DNA of 29,335 bases from JAXGXJ01 sp040772905. GTDB lineage: Bacteria; Actinomycetota; Thermoleophilia; RBG-16-64-13. Where the stretch lies: NCBI GenBank assembly GCA_040772905.1, contig JAXGXJ010000017.1:1-29335 (forward strand). The letters are read 5' to 3'. Each line of letters opens with the position of its first letter. The first letter of the stretch is position 1. The translations under genes were made by a program, and so were the position numbers. Of this stretch, positions 6,729 through 17,468 are shown in pieces. The notes under the pieces were generated by a model. That model ran no database searches and was not told the DNA's origin. It saw only the letters and a list, made by a program, of their open reading frames with translations.

Positions 6729-8018
6729 ATGGCGGCAGTAAGAGCAAGACGGAGTCGTATCGTGCCCCTACTGGCGGGCGTGGTGCTGGTCGCCGTCTTG
6801 ACAGGTGTGGTCGCGGGCTCCGCTGTCGCCGACACCTCCACGTCGTCCACTGAGGTGACCGGCGCCCAGGAGCGGGGACTATCGTCGACCTCGGCCGACG
6901 GGGTCCTATCCGAGTTCACTTTGAAGGCGAGCGACCTCGGCTCTTACTCGAGCGAGGCTCCGGCCATCAAGTCTCCGGCGGCGGTGGTCATCAACGCCGC
7001 CACCGGGAAGGTGCTCTATGACCGTAAGGCCGGGACGCAGCGTCCCATGGCCTCCACCACCAAGATCATGACCGCCATCCTCGTACTGGAGAATCTGCGG
7101 CTGGACGACACCATCACCGTATCGCAGAAGGCCGGGCAGACCTACGAGCCCAAGCCTCTCCTTGCGCCGGGAGACGAACTCACGGTGGAGGAACTCATGT
7201 ACGCGCTTCTCATCCGCAGCTCGAACGGGGCGGCTGTCGCCCTGGCCGAGGCAGTGGCGGGCGATGTGGAGCGCTTCGCCGACTTGATGAACGCGAAGGC
7301 TGAGGCCCTGGGCATGGACGACACTCACTTCGTCAATCCCAACGGTCTCGACGCCGACGGGCACTATTCCACCGCCGCTGACATGGCCAAGGTCGCCATG
7401 TACGCCATGCGGGACGCACGGTTCAGGAAGATGGTGGACACGCCCACCTATGACCTCCGTCTCCCCAGACTCTCCAAGCCCATCGCCATGGTCAACACCA
7501 ACAAGCTGCTGTCACAGGTGGATTGGGTCACGGGCGTGAAGACCGGTCTGACTCCCAGGGCCGAGCAGTGCTTGGTGGCGTCGGCCACGCGGGACGGGGT
7601 CTCAGTGATAAGCGTCGTGCTGGGGCAGCCTTCTTCCGAGGTGTGCTGGAACGAGAGCCGGGCGTTGCTGGAATACGGCCTCACCCAGTTCCGGCACGTG
7701 GTGCTGATAGGTCGGGGGACACCTGTCGCCCAATCGCAGATACCCTACGAGCTGGACGGTACCGTGCGCCTAGTGACCGCCGAAACGGTGGAGATGGACT
7801 TGTACCGGGACGACGAGGCCGTGGCCGAGGTGAAGCTGGATCGGCCTCTCACCCTCCCCGTGGAGGCCGGTGAGCGCTTCGGCGAAGTGGTGGTATCGGT
7901 GTCGGGGCGGCAGGTGAGCGCCGTGGATCTGGTGGCCGACGCCTCGTTCGAGGAGACTTCCCTGGGCTCGAAACTGTCGTATTACTGGGGACGTCTCACG
8001 CGCTGGTTGGGAGGCTGA
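6729..8018 (+). CDS. dacA: D-alanyl-D-alanine carboxypeptidase, S11 family
   Basis: Exported penicillin-binding protein that removes the terminal D-Ala from peptidoglycan stem peptides. The 429-residue protein has a basic N-terminus, a hydrophobic segment (11-30) and an AVA-type signal-peptidase site near 34/35. Active-site motifs are in order: S109-T-T-K112 (SxxK), S164-S-N166 (SxN) and K271-T-G273 (KTG). A C-terminal beta domain follows, and the last residues (SYYWGRLTRWLGG) form an aromatic amphipathic end like the membrane anchor of PBP5-type enzymes. The frame is open upstream to 6570, but that part runs through the promoter. No ribosome site precedes 6729, consistent with leaderless translation. 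The symbol is by family resemblance. Confidence 0.88.
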   Translation: MAAVRARRSRIVPLLAGVVLVAVLTGVVAGSAVADTSTSSTEVTGAQERGLSSTSADGVLSEFTLKASDLGSYSSEAPAIKSPAAVVINAATGKVLYDRKAGTQRPMASTTKIMTAILVLENLRLDDTITVSQKAGQTYEPKPLLAPGDELTVEELMYALLIRSSNGAAVALAEAVAGDVERFADLMNAKAEALGMDDTHFVNPNGLDADGHYSTAADMAKVAMYAMRDARFRKMVDTPTYDLRLPRLSKPIAMVNTNKLLSQVDWVTGVKTGLTPRAEQCLVASATRDGVSVISVVLGQPSSEVCWNESRALLEYGLTQFRHVVLIGRGTPVAQSQIPYELDGTVRLVTAETVEMDLYRDDEAVAEVKLDRPLTLPVEAGERFGEVVVSVSGRQVSAVDLVADASFEETSLGSKLSYYWGRLTRWLGG

Positions 8019-8039
8019 TGAACTGCAGCCGTCCAGTCC

Positions 8040-8048
8040 TGGTATGAT
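8040..8048 (+). promoter_or_regulatory. Extended -10 promoter for the PfkB-family gene
   Basis: TGGTATGAT fits the extended -10 pattern found across this window. The expected start near 8055 leaves a leader of only about eight bases before ATG 8063, and no ribosome site is visible. Confidence 0.5.
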
Positions 8049-8062
8049 GCTCACCCACTGAC

Positions 8063-9013
8063 ATGATCCTTACCGTCACCCTCAACGCCGCGCTCGACCG
8101 CACCATGACCGTGCCGAATTTCCAGATCGGCTTTCGTCATCGTGCCACCGACACCATCATCCTGCCGGGTGGGAAGGGCATCAACGTAGCCCGCTCGGTG
8201 AAGACGTTGGGCCGTCCTGTCATCGCCACCGGTTTCGTGGGCGGGCGCAAGGGCGATCAGATCCTCTCCGACCTCAGTAGCGAGGGCATCCTGTCGGACT
8301 TCGTGCGTCTGGAGAGCGAATCACGCACGTACACCGCGGTCATCGACTCGGCCACCAACGTGGTGACAGAGATCAACGAACACGGCTTGGAGGTGCGTCC
8401 GGAAGACTTCGAGCTGCTGCTCGAGAAGCTCGACTACCTGGGTCGGGCGGCCGATATCGTGGTGTTGGCCGGCAGCATTCCGCGCGGGCTGGACGACGAT
8501 TGTTACGCGCGCATGATCCGGCATCTGAGGCGCCACGATGTGACTATATTCCTCTATACATATGTGGACCCACTGCGCCTGGGCATCAAGGCCCGGCCCG
8601 ACTTCGCGTTCCCCAAACTGGTTGATGCCGAGCGGGTCATCGGGCACGAGTTCCATGATCGCCGCGACGAGGTTCGTGCGGCTCTGAGCATGCAGGAGAT
8701 GGGCAGCGGCTCGGTGGTGATAACCTCGCGATACGGATGTGTGGCCGTGCTCAAGGACGGCGATCGCAACAGGGCCTTCATAGGCACCATCCCTGAGGTG
8801 GACGTGATCTCGCCCATGGGATGGGGTGATTCACTGGTAGCCGGCTACTGCGTGCGTCTGCGCGAAGGCGACCCGCCCGAAGAGTGCCTTCGTTTCGGAT
8901 TGGGATGCGGTGCCGCCAACCTCATACGCTACGGGGCCGGGGTGTTCGCAGCGGCTGACGCGGTGGAATTGGCAAAGCGGGTGGAGATCGAGGAGGTGTC
9001 CGCTGAAGAGTAG
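8063..9013 (+). CDS. PfkB-family hexose kinase, variant motifs
   Basis: A 316-residue member of the PfkB/ribokinase fold, closest in layout to 1-phosphofructokinase and tagatose-6-phosphate kinase. The N-terminal signature PGGKGINVA (35-43), the NAALD start (8-12) and the AGSIPRG strand (136-142) are clear. Two usually fixed places differ. The anion-hole/catalytic motif reads G253-W-G-D256 instead of GAGD, keeping the catalytic Asp. The region that normally reads DTSG...KPNxxE reads LYTYVDPL...FPKLVDAE (164-190), with Lys at the usual Asn. The substrate is therefore uncertain, and reduced or altered activity is possible. It precedes guaA by 19 bases and is probably co-transcribed with it. Confidence 0.8.
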   Translation: MILTVTLNAALDRTMTVPNFQIGFRHRATDTIILPGGKGINVARSVKTLGRPVIATGFVGGRKGDQILSDLSSEGILSDFVRLESESRTYTAVIDSATNVVTEINEHGLEVRPEDFELLLEKLDYLGRAADIVVLAGSIPRGLDDDCYARMIRHLRRHDVTIFLYTYVDPLRLGIKARPDFAFPKLVDAERVIGHEFHDRRDEVRAALSMQEMGSGSVVITSRYGCVAVLKDGDRNRAFIGTIPEVDVISPMGWGDSLVAGYCVRLREGDPPEECLRFGLGCGAANLIRYGAGVFAAADAVELAKRVEIEEVSAEE

Positions 9014-9032
9014 GGGAGATACCTTCAAGAAG

Positions 9033-10550
9033 GTGCTGGTGCTCGATTTCGGAGCCCAGTACGCGCAGTTGATCGCTCGGCGGGTGAGGGAGTGCAGGGT
9101 GTACTCCGAACTCATCCCGTATTCGACTCCCATCGAAGATATCCGGGCGGCCGGACCGGCCGGCATCATCCTGTCCGGCGGACCACGCAGCGTCAACGAA
9201 CCCGACGCCCCCACCCTCGATCCGGCCGTCCTTGATCTCGGCGTGCCTGTCTTGGGCATCTGCTACGGGTTGCAGCTCATCACCAGACTGCGCGGCGGGC
9301 GGGTGGCCCGTACGGAACTGGCGGAGTACGGCGGTACGGCGGTCAGGGTGACCGACGAGAGCCCTCTCTTCACAGGCATCCCCGCTGATATGTCGTGCTG
9401 GATGAGCCACGGCGACTCCGTGGTGGAAGCCCCGCCCGGGTTCTGCGTGGTCGCGCGCAGCGATGGCATGCCGGTAGCGGCCATGGAAGACCGCGAGGCC
9501 GGGTTGTACGGGGTGCAGTTCCATCCCGAGGTGCGGCACACGGTGCACGGCATGGACGTGCTCAAGAACTTCCTCTACAAGATCTGCGACATCCCGCCCA
9601 CGTGGACGCCGGTGTCGATCATCGAAGAAGCGGTGACGCGCATCCGCGAGCAGGTGAAGGACGAGCGTGTGGTCTGCGGTCTTTCCGGCGGTGTGGATTC
9701 GGCCGTAGCCGCTCTGCTCACCTATCGCGCGGTAGGAGACCAGCTCACCTGCATCTTCGTCGACCACGGCTTCATGCGCAAGAACGAAGGGCAGGACGTG
9801 GAGGACACCTTCCGCCGTCATTTTCACGTGCCGCTTGTACACGTGCGCGCGCAGGAACGCTTTCTCGGCAAGTTGGCCGGTGTCACCGAGCCGGAGGAGA
9901 AGCGCAAGATCATCGGTGAGGAGTTCATCCGCACGTTCGAGCAAGAATCACATCGCATGGGGAAGGCCAAGTTCCTGGTCCAAGGCACGCTCTATCCCGA
10001 CGTCATCGAGTCGGGCACCCGCGAGGCGGCCAAGATCAAATCGCACCATAACGTGGGCGGCCTCCCTGAGGACATCGACTTCGAGTTGGTGGAGCCGCTG
10101 CGCATGCTGTTCAAGGACGAGGTGCGTGTGGTGGGCGAGGAGTTGGGCCTGCCTGAGAACATGGTATGGCGCCAGCCCTTCCCTGGGCCCGGGCTCGCCA
10201 TCCGCATAATCGGAGAGGTGACCGAAGAGCGGCTGCGCATCCTGCAGGAAGCCGACGCCCTGCTGCTGGAGGAGGTGCGCCGGGCCGGTCTGTATCGTGA
10301 CCTGTGGCAATCGTTCGCGGTGCTTCCGGCCATCCGCAGCGTGGGAGTCATGGGCGACGAAAGGACCTATGCCTACCCCATCGTCATACGCGCCGTCACC
10401 TCAGACGACGCGATGACGGCGGACTGGGCCCGTCTGCCCTATGAGCTCCTGGAACGCATCTCTCAGCGCATCATCAACGAGGTGCCGGGCGTGAACAGGG
10501 TGGTGCTCGACATCTCCAGCAAGCCGCCCTCCACCATCGAATGGGAGTAG
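9033..10550 (+). CDS. guaA: GMP synthase (glutamine-hydrolysing)
   Basis: Converts XMP, ATP and glutamine to GMP. From GTG 9033 the protein has 505 residues, slightly short but complete, and begins with the family-typical VLVLDFGAQYAQLIARRVRE. The glutamine amidotransferase domain shows the nucleophile C77 in GICYG and the H164-P-E166 pair. The ATP pyrophosphatase domain starts with S218GGVDS. The C-terminal dimerisation part includes RQPFPGPGLAIRI and ends in the classic KPPSTIEWE. The ribosome-like AGGGGAG (9012-9018) is 14 bases from the start, longer than usual, and there is no other ATG/GTG/TTG between it and the conserved sequence. The frame is open leftward into pfkB, but that part is not homologous. 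Confidence 0.95.
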   Translation: MLVLDFGAQYAQLIARRVRECRVYSELIPYSTPIEDIRAAGPAGIILSGGPRSVNEPDAPTLDPAVLDLGVPVLGICYGLQLITRLRGGRVARTELAEYGGTAVRVTDESPLFTGIPADMSCWMSHGDSVVEAPPGFCVVARSDGMPVAAMEDREAGLYGVQFHPEVRHTVHGMDVLKNFLYKICDIPPTWTPVSIIEEAVTRIREQVKDERVVCGLSGGVDSAVAALLTYRAVGDQLTCIFVDHGFMRKNEGQDVEDTFRRHFHVPLVHVRAQERFLGKLAGVTEPEEKRKIIGEEFIRTFEQESHRMGKAKFLVQGTLYPDVIESGTREAAKIKSHHNVGGLPEDIDFELVEPLRMLFKDEVRVVGEELGLPENMVWRQPFPGPGLAIRIIGEVTEERLRILQEADALLLEEVRRAGLYRDLWQSFAVLPAIRSVGVMGDERTYAYPIVIRAVTSDDAMTADWARLPYELLERISQRIINEVPGVNRVVLDISSKPPSTIEWE

Positions 10551-10558
10551 ACGGACCT

Positions 10559-10987
10559 ATGGCCGACGACCCGACCATGCCCGATCTCGACAGCCTGAGC
10601 CGGAGGCCACGGCCGCCGCGCCCGACCGACGCAGCCGACCTGGAGCAGATCCGCGCCCGCGGTCGTCTGGCGGCGGAGGCGGCGGCGGCTGTCAAGGCTG
10701 AGGACGTGAAGATCCTCGACATGCACGACCTCGTGTCGTACACGGACTACCTAGTGCTGTGCACCGGGCGGAACGCCCGTCTGGCGCATCGCATCATGGA
10801 AGAAGTGGGCTTCAAGCTGAAGGAGGCCTACGGTCTGTTGCCGGCGGGCATCGAGGGCAGCGGAGGCGGCGACTGGATCCTGCTCGACTACCTGGATTTC
10901 ATCGTGCACATCTTCACACCCGAGGCCCGGGAGTTCTATCGACTGGATGTGCTCTGGAAACAGGCGCCGGTCGAGACCGTGGAGTGA
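10559..10987 (+). CDS. rsfS: Ribosomal silencing factor RsfS
   Basis: Iojap/RsfS family protein that binds ribosomal protein L14 on the large subunit and blocks subunit joining when nutrients are scarce. From ATG 10559 it has 142 residues. A Pro/Arg-rich N-terminal extension of about 35 residues precedes the conserved domain, which shows KAEDVKILDMHDLVSYTDYLVLCTG and, near the end, GGDWILLDYLDFIVHIFTPEAREFYRLDVLW. The upstream in-frame ATG at 10541 overlaps guaA and has no ribosome site, while 10559 follows GGGAG, so I prefer 10559. It is likely the last gene of the pfkB-type–guaA–rsfS unit; a large palindrome starts at its stop codon. Confidence 0.93.
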   Translation: MADDPTMPDLDSLSRRPRPPRPTDAADLEQIRARGRLAAEAAAAVKAEDVKILDMHDLVSYTDYLVLCTGRNARLAHRIMEEVGFKLKEAYGLLPAGIEGSGGGDWILLDYLDFIVHIFTPEAREFYRLDVLWKQAPVETVE

Positions 10988-11050
10988 GATCACACTGCCT
11001 CTCGCCGCTCCTTCGCTTTCGCTCAGATGCTCCTCCAGGCAGTGTGATCT
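10987..11050. repeat. 14-bp perfect inverted repeat after rsfS
   Basis: AGATCACACTGCCT (10987-11000) and AGGCAGTGTGATCT (11037-11050) are exact reverse complements separated by 36 bases. The left arm begins with the last base of the rsfS stop codon. No T-run follows, so it is not a standard intrinsic terminator. It could stabilise the 3' end, act as a terminator without U-tract, or be one copy of a dispersed palindromic element. Confidence 0.75.
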
Positions 11051-11221
11051 GACTTTGGGTGGGGTCTTCGGATCGTGTTGCGGGGTACTGCGTGGGTCGG
11101 CGCGGTCTCGACCCGGACGCGGACAAGCGCCGGCTCAGAAGTGGGCGGTGCGTAGCCGTCCCCGAAGAGCATCCGCGCATCAGCGAAGGGGCGATGAGGG
11201 GATGGTCCCGCACCGCTCGTG
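11051..11221. other. Spacer between palindrome and tRNA promoter
   Basis: About 170 bases with no convincing gene on either strand. A smaller hairpin GGGTCG (11094-11099)/CGACCC (11109-11114) is present. Plus-strand reading frames through here run into the tRNA and are artefacts. Confidence 0.5.
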
Positions 11222-11230
11222 TGTTATAAT
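11200..11230 (+). promoter_or_regulatory. Promoter of tRNA-Ala
   Basis: TGTTATAAT (11222-11230) is a perfect -10 with TGn extension, the strongest in the window. GGATGGTC (11200-11207) occupies the -35 position with 17 bases spacing, and CCGCACCG follows at 11208-11215. Both eight-base blocks recur in the dacA promoter. The mature tRNA begins 16 bases after the -10. Confidence 0.7.
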
Positions 11231-11246
11231 CCGTGACCGTTCGCCT

Positions 11247-11319
11247 GGGGGTATAGCTCAGCTGGGAGAGCGCGACGCTGGCAGCGTTGAGGCCAGGGGT
11301 TCGAGTCCCCTTACCTCCA
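11247..11319 (+). tRNA. tRNA-Ala (anticodon GGC)
   Basis: A full cloverleaf of 73 bases. The acceptor stem GGGGGTA pairs with TACCTCC and contains G3·U70, the main alanine identity element. The D arm is GCTC-AGCTGGGA-GAGC. The anticodon stem CGACG/CGTTG, with one G·U, holds the loop CTGGCAG, so the anticodon is GGC and reads GCC/GCU. The variable loop is AGGCC and the T arm is AGGGG-TTCGAGT-CCCCT. The discriminator base is A; the following bases are CCT, so the CCA end is not fully encoded and must be added by nucleotidyltransferase. Confidence 0.97.
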
Positions 11320-11332
11320 CCTCATGGTAGGC

Positions 11333-11356
11333 AGGACCGTCCTTCGGGGCGGTCTT
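11333..11356 (+). terminator. Hairpin with UUCG loop after tRNA-Ala
   Basis: GACCGTCC (11335-11342) pairs with GGGCGGTC (11347-11354), with one T·G pair, around a TTCG tetraloop; an A-T and a G·T pair extend the stem. It lies 13 bases after the tRNA and is followed by only a few T, so it may be a weak terminator or a 3'-processing barrier. Confidence 0.55.
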
Positions 11357-11417
11357 CGTCGTATAGTGGGCATGCTGTGTATGGGTCCGCAGCGCGTGCG
11401 GTCGCGAAGGGAGACAC

Positions 11418-12026
11418 GTGCGTCCACTGCTTGAGCCTGATGAAGTCACGGGAGGTCTGCCGCCCTTGTCCACGGGTTCTGGGGCGACCGGAAGCACGGG
11501 GCGCGCCACCACGGTCCTGGGCGTGGTCATGGTGGGGTGGGTGTTCTTCCTGATGGCCCTGGCTGCGTTCGGCGGAGTAAGGGGCCCGGCAAGCCAAGAC
11601 CCCGTGCCTCTTGGCAGGGGGGTGACGGTGACACCTGCAGCCGGGTGGTCGTCGGCTGAGGACGATTGGGGTACCGGACCCACTCAGACTGCCTTCCGGC
11701 GGGCCGGCGCCGTGGCAGTTTTCGTCGCTGACTCGTACGACGGTGACGGCCGCGCGCTGTTGCAGGAGCAATTGACCGACCTCGACAGTCAGTTCGGCTC
11801 ACTTCGTACCTTGCCCGAGGCCACCATCACCGTCGCAGACGACCTCCCCGCGACCCGCGTGATGTTCACCGGGGTCTCGGAGTCCGCGCGCATCGACGGC
11901 GAACTGGTGGCCGGGGCCCGCGAGGGCATCGGAGTGGTGATGCTGGCACTCGCACCCGCGGGACAGCTACAGAGGGTGCAGGACGACCTGGACGAGATGC
12001 TGGCCGGTCTGGTGGTGCCTCGATGA
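11418..12026 (+). CDS. Membrane-anchored protein of unknown function
   Basis: A 202-residue protein without a family I recognise. Residues 1-30 are a flexible Gly/Ser/Thr-rich cytoplasmic part, 31-54 form one membrane helix (TTVLGVVMVGWVFFLMALAAFGGV), and 60-202 form an alpha/beta domain that is probably outside the membrane, judged from the topology. GTG 11418 follows AAGGGAGA. A TATAGT at 11362-11367 may serve as -10. The stop overlaps the next start as ATGA, so it is translationally coupled to the PrsW-type protease gene. Its one-pass layout would suit a partner or substrate of that protease, but there is no anti-sigma domain to support this directly. Confidence 0.75.
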   Translation: MRPLLEPDEVTGGLPPLSTGSGATGSTGRATTVLGVVMVGWVFFLMALAAFGGVRGPASQDPVPLGRGVTVTPAAGWSSAEDDWGTGPTQTAFRRAGAVAVFVADSYDGDGRALLQEQLTDLDSQFGSLRTLPEATITVADDLPATRVMFTGVSESARIDGELVAGAREGIGVVMLALAPAGQLQRVQDDLDEMLAGLVVPR

Positions 12027-13141
12027 GACTCGGCACACGCCCCGCCTTCTGGCTGTTCGTGGTCTTTCTCGCCGGCTCGCTGTTGGTGGTGGGGTCCGAG
12101 CAACTCGGGTATCTGGTCACCATGCCGGGCGCATGGTTCCTGTCCCTCTTACTGCTTGCGGCGACGGCTGTCCCAGTGGCGGTCATCATTTACCGCTTCG
12201 ACCAGTTCGAGCCCGAGCCCGCCTCGCTCATCGCGGTGGCGGTCATCTGGGGCGGCATCGTGGCTCTGAGCTTCGCCGCCATCAGCAACGGCTACCTGAT
12301 GACCTTCCTACAGAGCGTCATGGCTCCAGACTCGTTCGAAGCCTGGGGGGCGGCCATCGTGGCTCCCATCAACGAGGAGTTCTACAAAGGGGCCGGGCTG
12401 GTGTTGCTCTACCTCTTGGCGAAAGAGGAGTTCGACGGATTGATGGATGGCCTTGTGTACGGCGCGATGATCGGTCTGGGATTCCAAGTGGTGGAGAACA
12501 TCCAGTACTTCCTCATGGCGGCTGCCGGGTCGGGGGGCAGCCAGATCGGGGCTGTGGTAGGCACGTTCTTTGTGCGGGTGGGCTTGGCTGGTGCCTACAG
12601 CCACATGCTTTTCACTGGTCTCATGGGGTTCGGGTTCGCCTATGCAGTCACCCGGCGAGGCGCAGCCAAGGCCAAGCGCTACGGGGTGTTGGCGCTGTTC
12701 GCGGTGTCGGCGTGGGCGGCGCACTTCGTGTGGAACTCGCCCTGGCTCGAGTCACTCATGGCGCAGGACGCCGGTTCGTTCGCGCTGGCGTTGGTCATCA
12801 AAGGACTGCCCTTCCTGGTCTTTCTGGCCTTCTTGGCCGTGTTCGCGCGGAGGCGCGAGCGGCAGGCGTTCGATCGTCTGATCGCCAGTGAGGTGGGCTC
12901 CGACGTGCTGAGCGAGGGCGAGATCGACATCCTCCGCTCCGGCCGGCGGCGGCGGCGGGCCTTGCGCCAGACCAAGCGCAACCGCGGACCGGCGGCCAAA
13001 GAGCTGCTCAAACGGTTGCAGCGGGAGCAGATGCATCTGGCTACGCTGCACAACCGCACCGGCGGCGGTTCTGAGGCCGCGCTGGACGAGCAGCGCGAGC
13101 GGGTGCGCGCGCTACGCGCGCGGCTGGCTGCGACGGGCTGA
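12023..13141 (+). CDS. prsW: PrsW-type intramembrane metalloprotease
   Basis: A 372-residue polytopic membrane protein of the PrsW (M82) family; the founding member cuts the anti-sigma factor RsiW in Bacillus. The family motifs are E118-E119-x2-K122 (INEEFYKG), E158-N159 (FQVVENIQYF), H194 (YSHMLFTGLMG) and H234 (AAHFVWN), all in predicted helices. About eight helices cover residues 7-285. The last 85 residues are a basic, Arg-rich cytoplasmic extension with a likely coiled coil (KELLKRLQREQMHLATLHN), longer than in a minimal PrsW. The start overlaps the preceding gene as ATGA. No anti-sigma or sigma gene is in this window, so the target is unknown. Confidence 0.88.
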   Translation: MRLGTRPAFWLFVVFLAGSLLVVGSEQLGYLVTMPGAWFLSLLLLAATAVPVAVIIYRFDQFEPEPASLIAVAVIWGGIVALSFAAISNGYLMTFLQSVMAPDSFEAWGAAIVAPINEEFYKGAGLVLLYLLAKEEFDGLMDGLVYGAMIGLGFQVVENIQYFLMAAAGSGGSQIGAVVGTFFVRVGLAGAYSHMLFTGLMGFGFAYAVTRRGAAKAKRYGVLALFAVSAWAAHFVWNSPWLESLMAQDAGSFALALVIKGLPFLVFLAFLAVFARRRERQAFDRLIASEVGSDVLSEGEIDILRSGRRRRRALRQTKRNRGPAAKELLKRLQREQMHLATLHNRTGGGSEAALDEQRERVRALRARLAATG

Positions 13142-13155
13142 CCTCGGTCTCGAAC

Positions 13156-13164
13156 TGCTAGAAT
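13156..13164 (+). promoter_or_regulatory. Extended -10 promoter of uvrA
   Basis: TGCTAGAAT ends nine bases before ATG 13174, so the RNA should start at or within a few bases of the start codon. A GAAC at 13152-13155 could be half of a LexA site, but the matching GTTC half is absent. Confidence 0.6.
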
Positions 13165-13173
13165 CCCCCTCGC

Positions 13174-16085
<2,912 letters not shown>

Positions 16086-16089
<4 letters not shown>

Positions 16090-17393
16090 AGACCGTCGCG
16101 AGCGGCACCCAGCAGGCGAAGGAGAAGGCCTTTCTGGTGGCGGTGGACACGGGGGCGGACGCGGGCTGGGAGGCCGACGAGTCGTTGAACGAGCTGGCCG
16201 CGCTGGTGGAGACCGCCGGAGCCGAGGTGGTGGGGATGATGACCCAGCGCCGCGAGACCGTGCATCCTCAGTGGTACGTGGGCAAGGGTAAGACGGAAGA
16301 GCTCAAGGCGGCCAAAGGCGCCACGGGCTTCACTCTGCTGGTCACCGACGACGAACTCTCTCCCAAGCAGCAGCGCTCGCTGGAAGGCGTGCTGGATGTA
16401 AAGGTGCTCGATCGCAGCGGCGTGATCCTGGATATCTTCGCCCAGAGGGCGCAGACCCATGAGGGACGCATACAGGTGGAGCTGGCCCAGTTGGAGTACC
16501 AGCTGCCCCGGCTCACGCGGCTGTGGACCCATCTGTCACGTACGGGCGGCGGCATCGGGACCCGCGGGCCCGGCGAGACCCAGCTGGAGACCGACCGCCG
16601 GGTCATCCGTCAGCGCATCAAGAAGACCAGGGAACGGGTGGAGGAGGTGACGCGTCGGCGGGAGACGGCGGCGCGGGCCCGGGAACGGCGCCTGCTGCCT
16701 ACCGTAGCCATCGTGGGCTACACCAATGCCGGAAAGTCGACCCTGCTCAACGCCCTGGTGGGGGAGGAAGCCGCCGCCGCTGAGGACATGCTCTTCGCCA
16801 CTCTCGACCCGACCACCCGCCGCGTGCGCCTTGCAGACGGACAGACGGTCATCGTCAGTGACACGGTGGGGTTCATCCACAAGCTGCCGCACCAGCTGGT
16901 GAACGCGTTCCGCGCCACTTTGGAAGAGGTGGTGCGTGGCGACGCCCTCCTGGAGGTGGTCGACCTTACCGATCCGCATGCCGCCGAGCACCGGCGCACC
17001 GTGCAGACCGTGCTGGATGAGTTGGGCGCGGGACACAAACCGCGCGTGGTGGTGCTGAACAAGGTCGACTCGCTGGCCCCGGGGGGACTCCCGCCGAGCG
17101 GCGTCCTCTCACGGCAGGACCTTCACGTGGTGAAGGCGTCGGCGCTCACCGGCGAAGGCCTGGAGGAACTCAAGACCAAGCTGGGCCTGGTATTGGCCGA
17201 GCTCTGGTTGCCGGTGGACCTGGATATTCCCTATTCGGCGGGTGAACTTCTGGCCCGCGTGCGCGAACGAGGCCAGGTGACCTTCGACTACAACGACGAG
17301 GACGTCCGCGTTGCTGGGCGGGTGCCTCCTTCGCTGGCCGGAGAACTGCAGCGGGCGGCCGAGACCTGGCGGAGAGCCCGGCGGGGCGACTGA
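16086..17393 (+). CDS. hflX: GTPase HflX
   Basis: Ribosome-associated GTPase that splits stalled 70S ribosomes under stress. From GTG 16086 it has 435 residues. The N-terminal HflX domain shows YVGKGKTEEL (64-73) and the family hallmark GGGIGTRGPGETQLETDRR (154-172). The G domain has G1 GYTNAGKST (211-219), G3 DTVGF (259-263), G4 NKVD (325-328) and G5 SALTG. A C-terminal beta domain follows. The GTG overlaps the uvrA stop as GTGA and is served by GGGGAGGGA in the uvrA end. The frame is open to an ATG at 16050 but that would add non-family residues. It converges on the M42 peptidase gene 75 bases downstream. Confidence 0.96.
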
Positions 17394-17468
17394 GGCCGCC
17401 TGAGGTCGACTGATGCCCGGAACCTCGGAGACCGGAGCCTGTCGTCTGACGGCCGGCTCGGGAGTCGC

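Noticed and set aside
10947..11330. Plus-strand frame ending in GGIAQLGERDAG...SSPLTSTSW
   Set aside because: That peptide is the familiar false translation of a tRNA gene; the region encodes tRNA-Ala and its promoter.
13152..13165. LexA (SOS) box ahead of uvrA
   Set aside because: Only GAAC is present; four bases later the sequence is AGAA, not GTTC.
17394..17468. Bidirectional terminator between hflX and the M42 peptidase gene
   Set aside because: Only a weak GAGCC/GGCTC pairing is present and no T-run on either strand.
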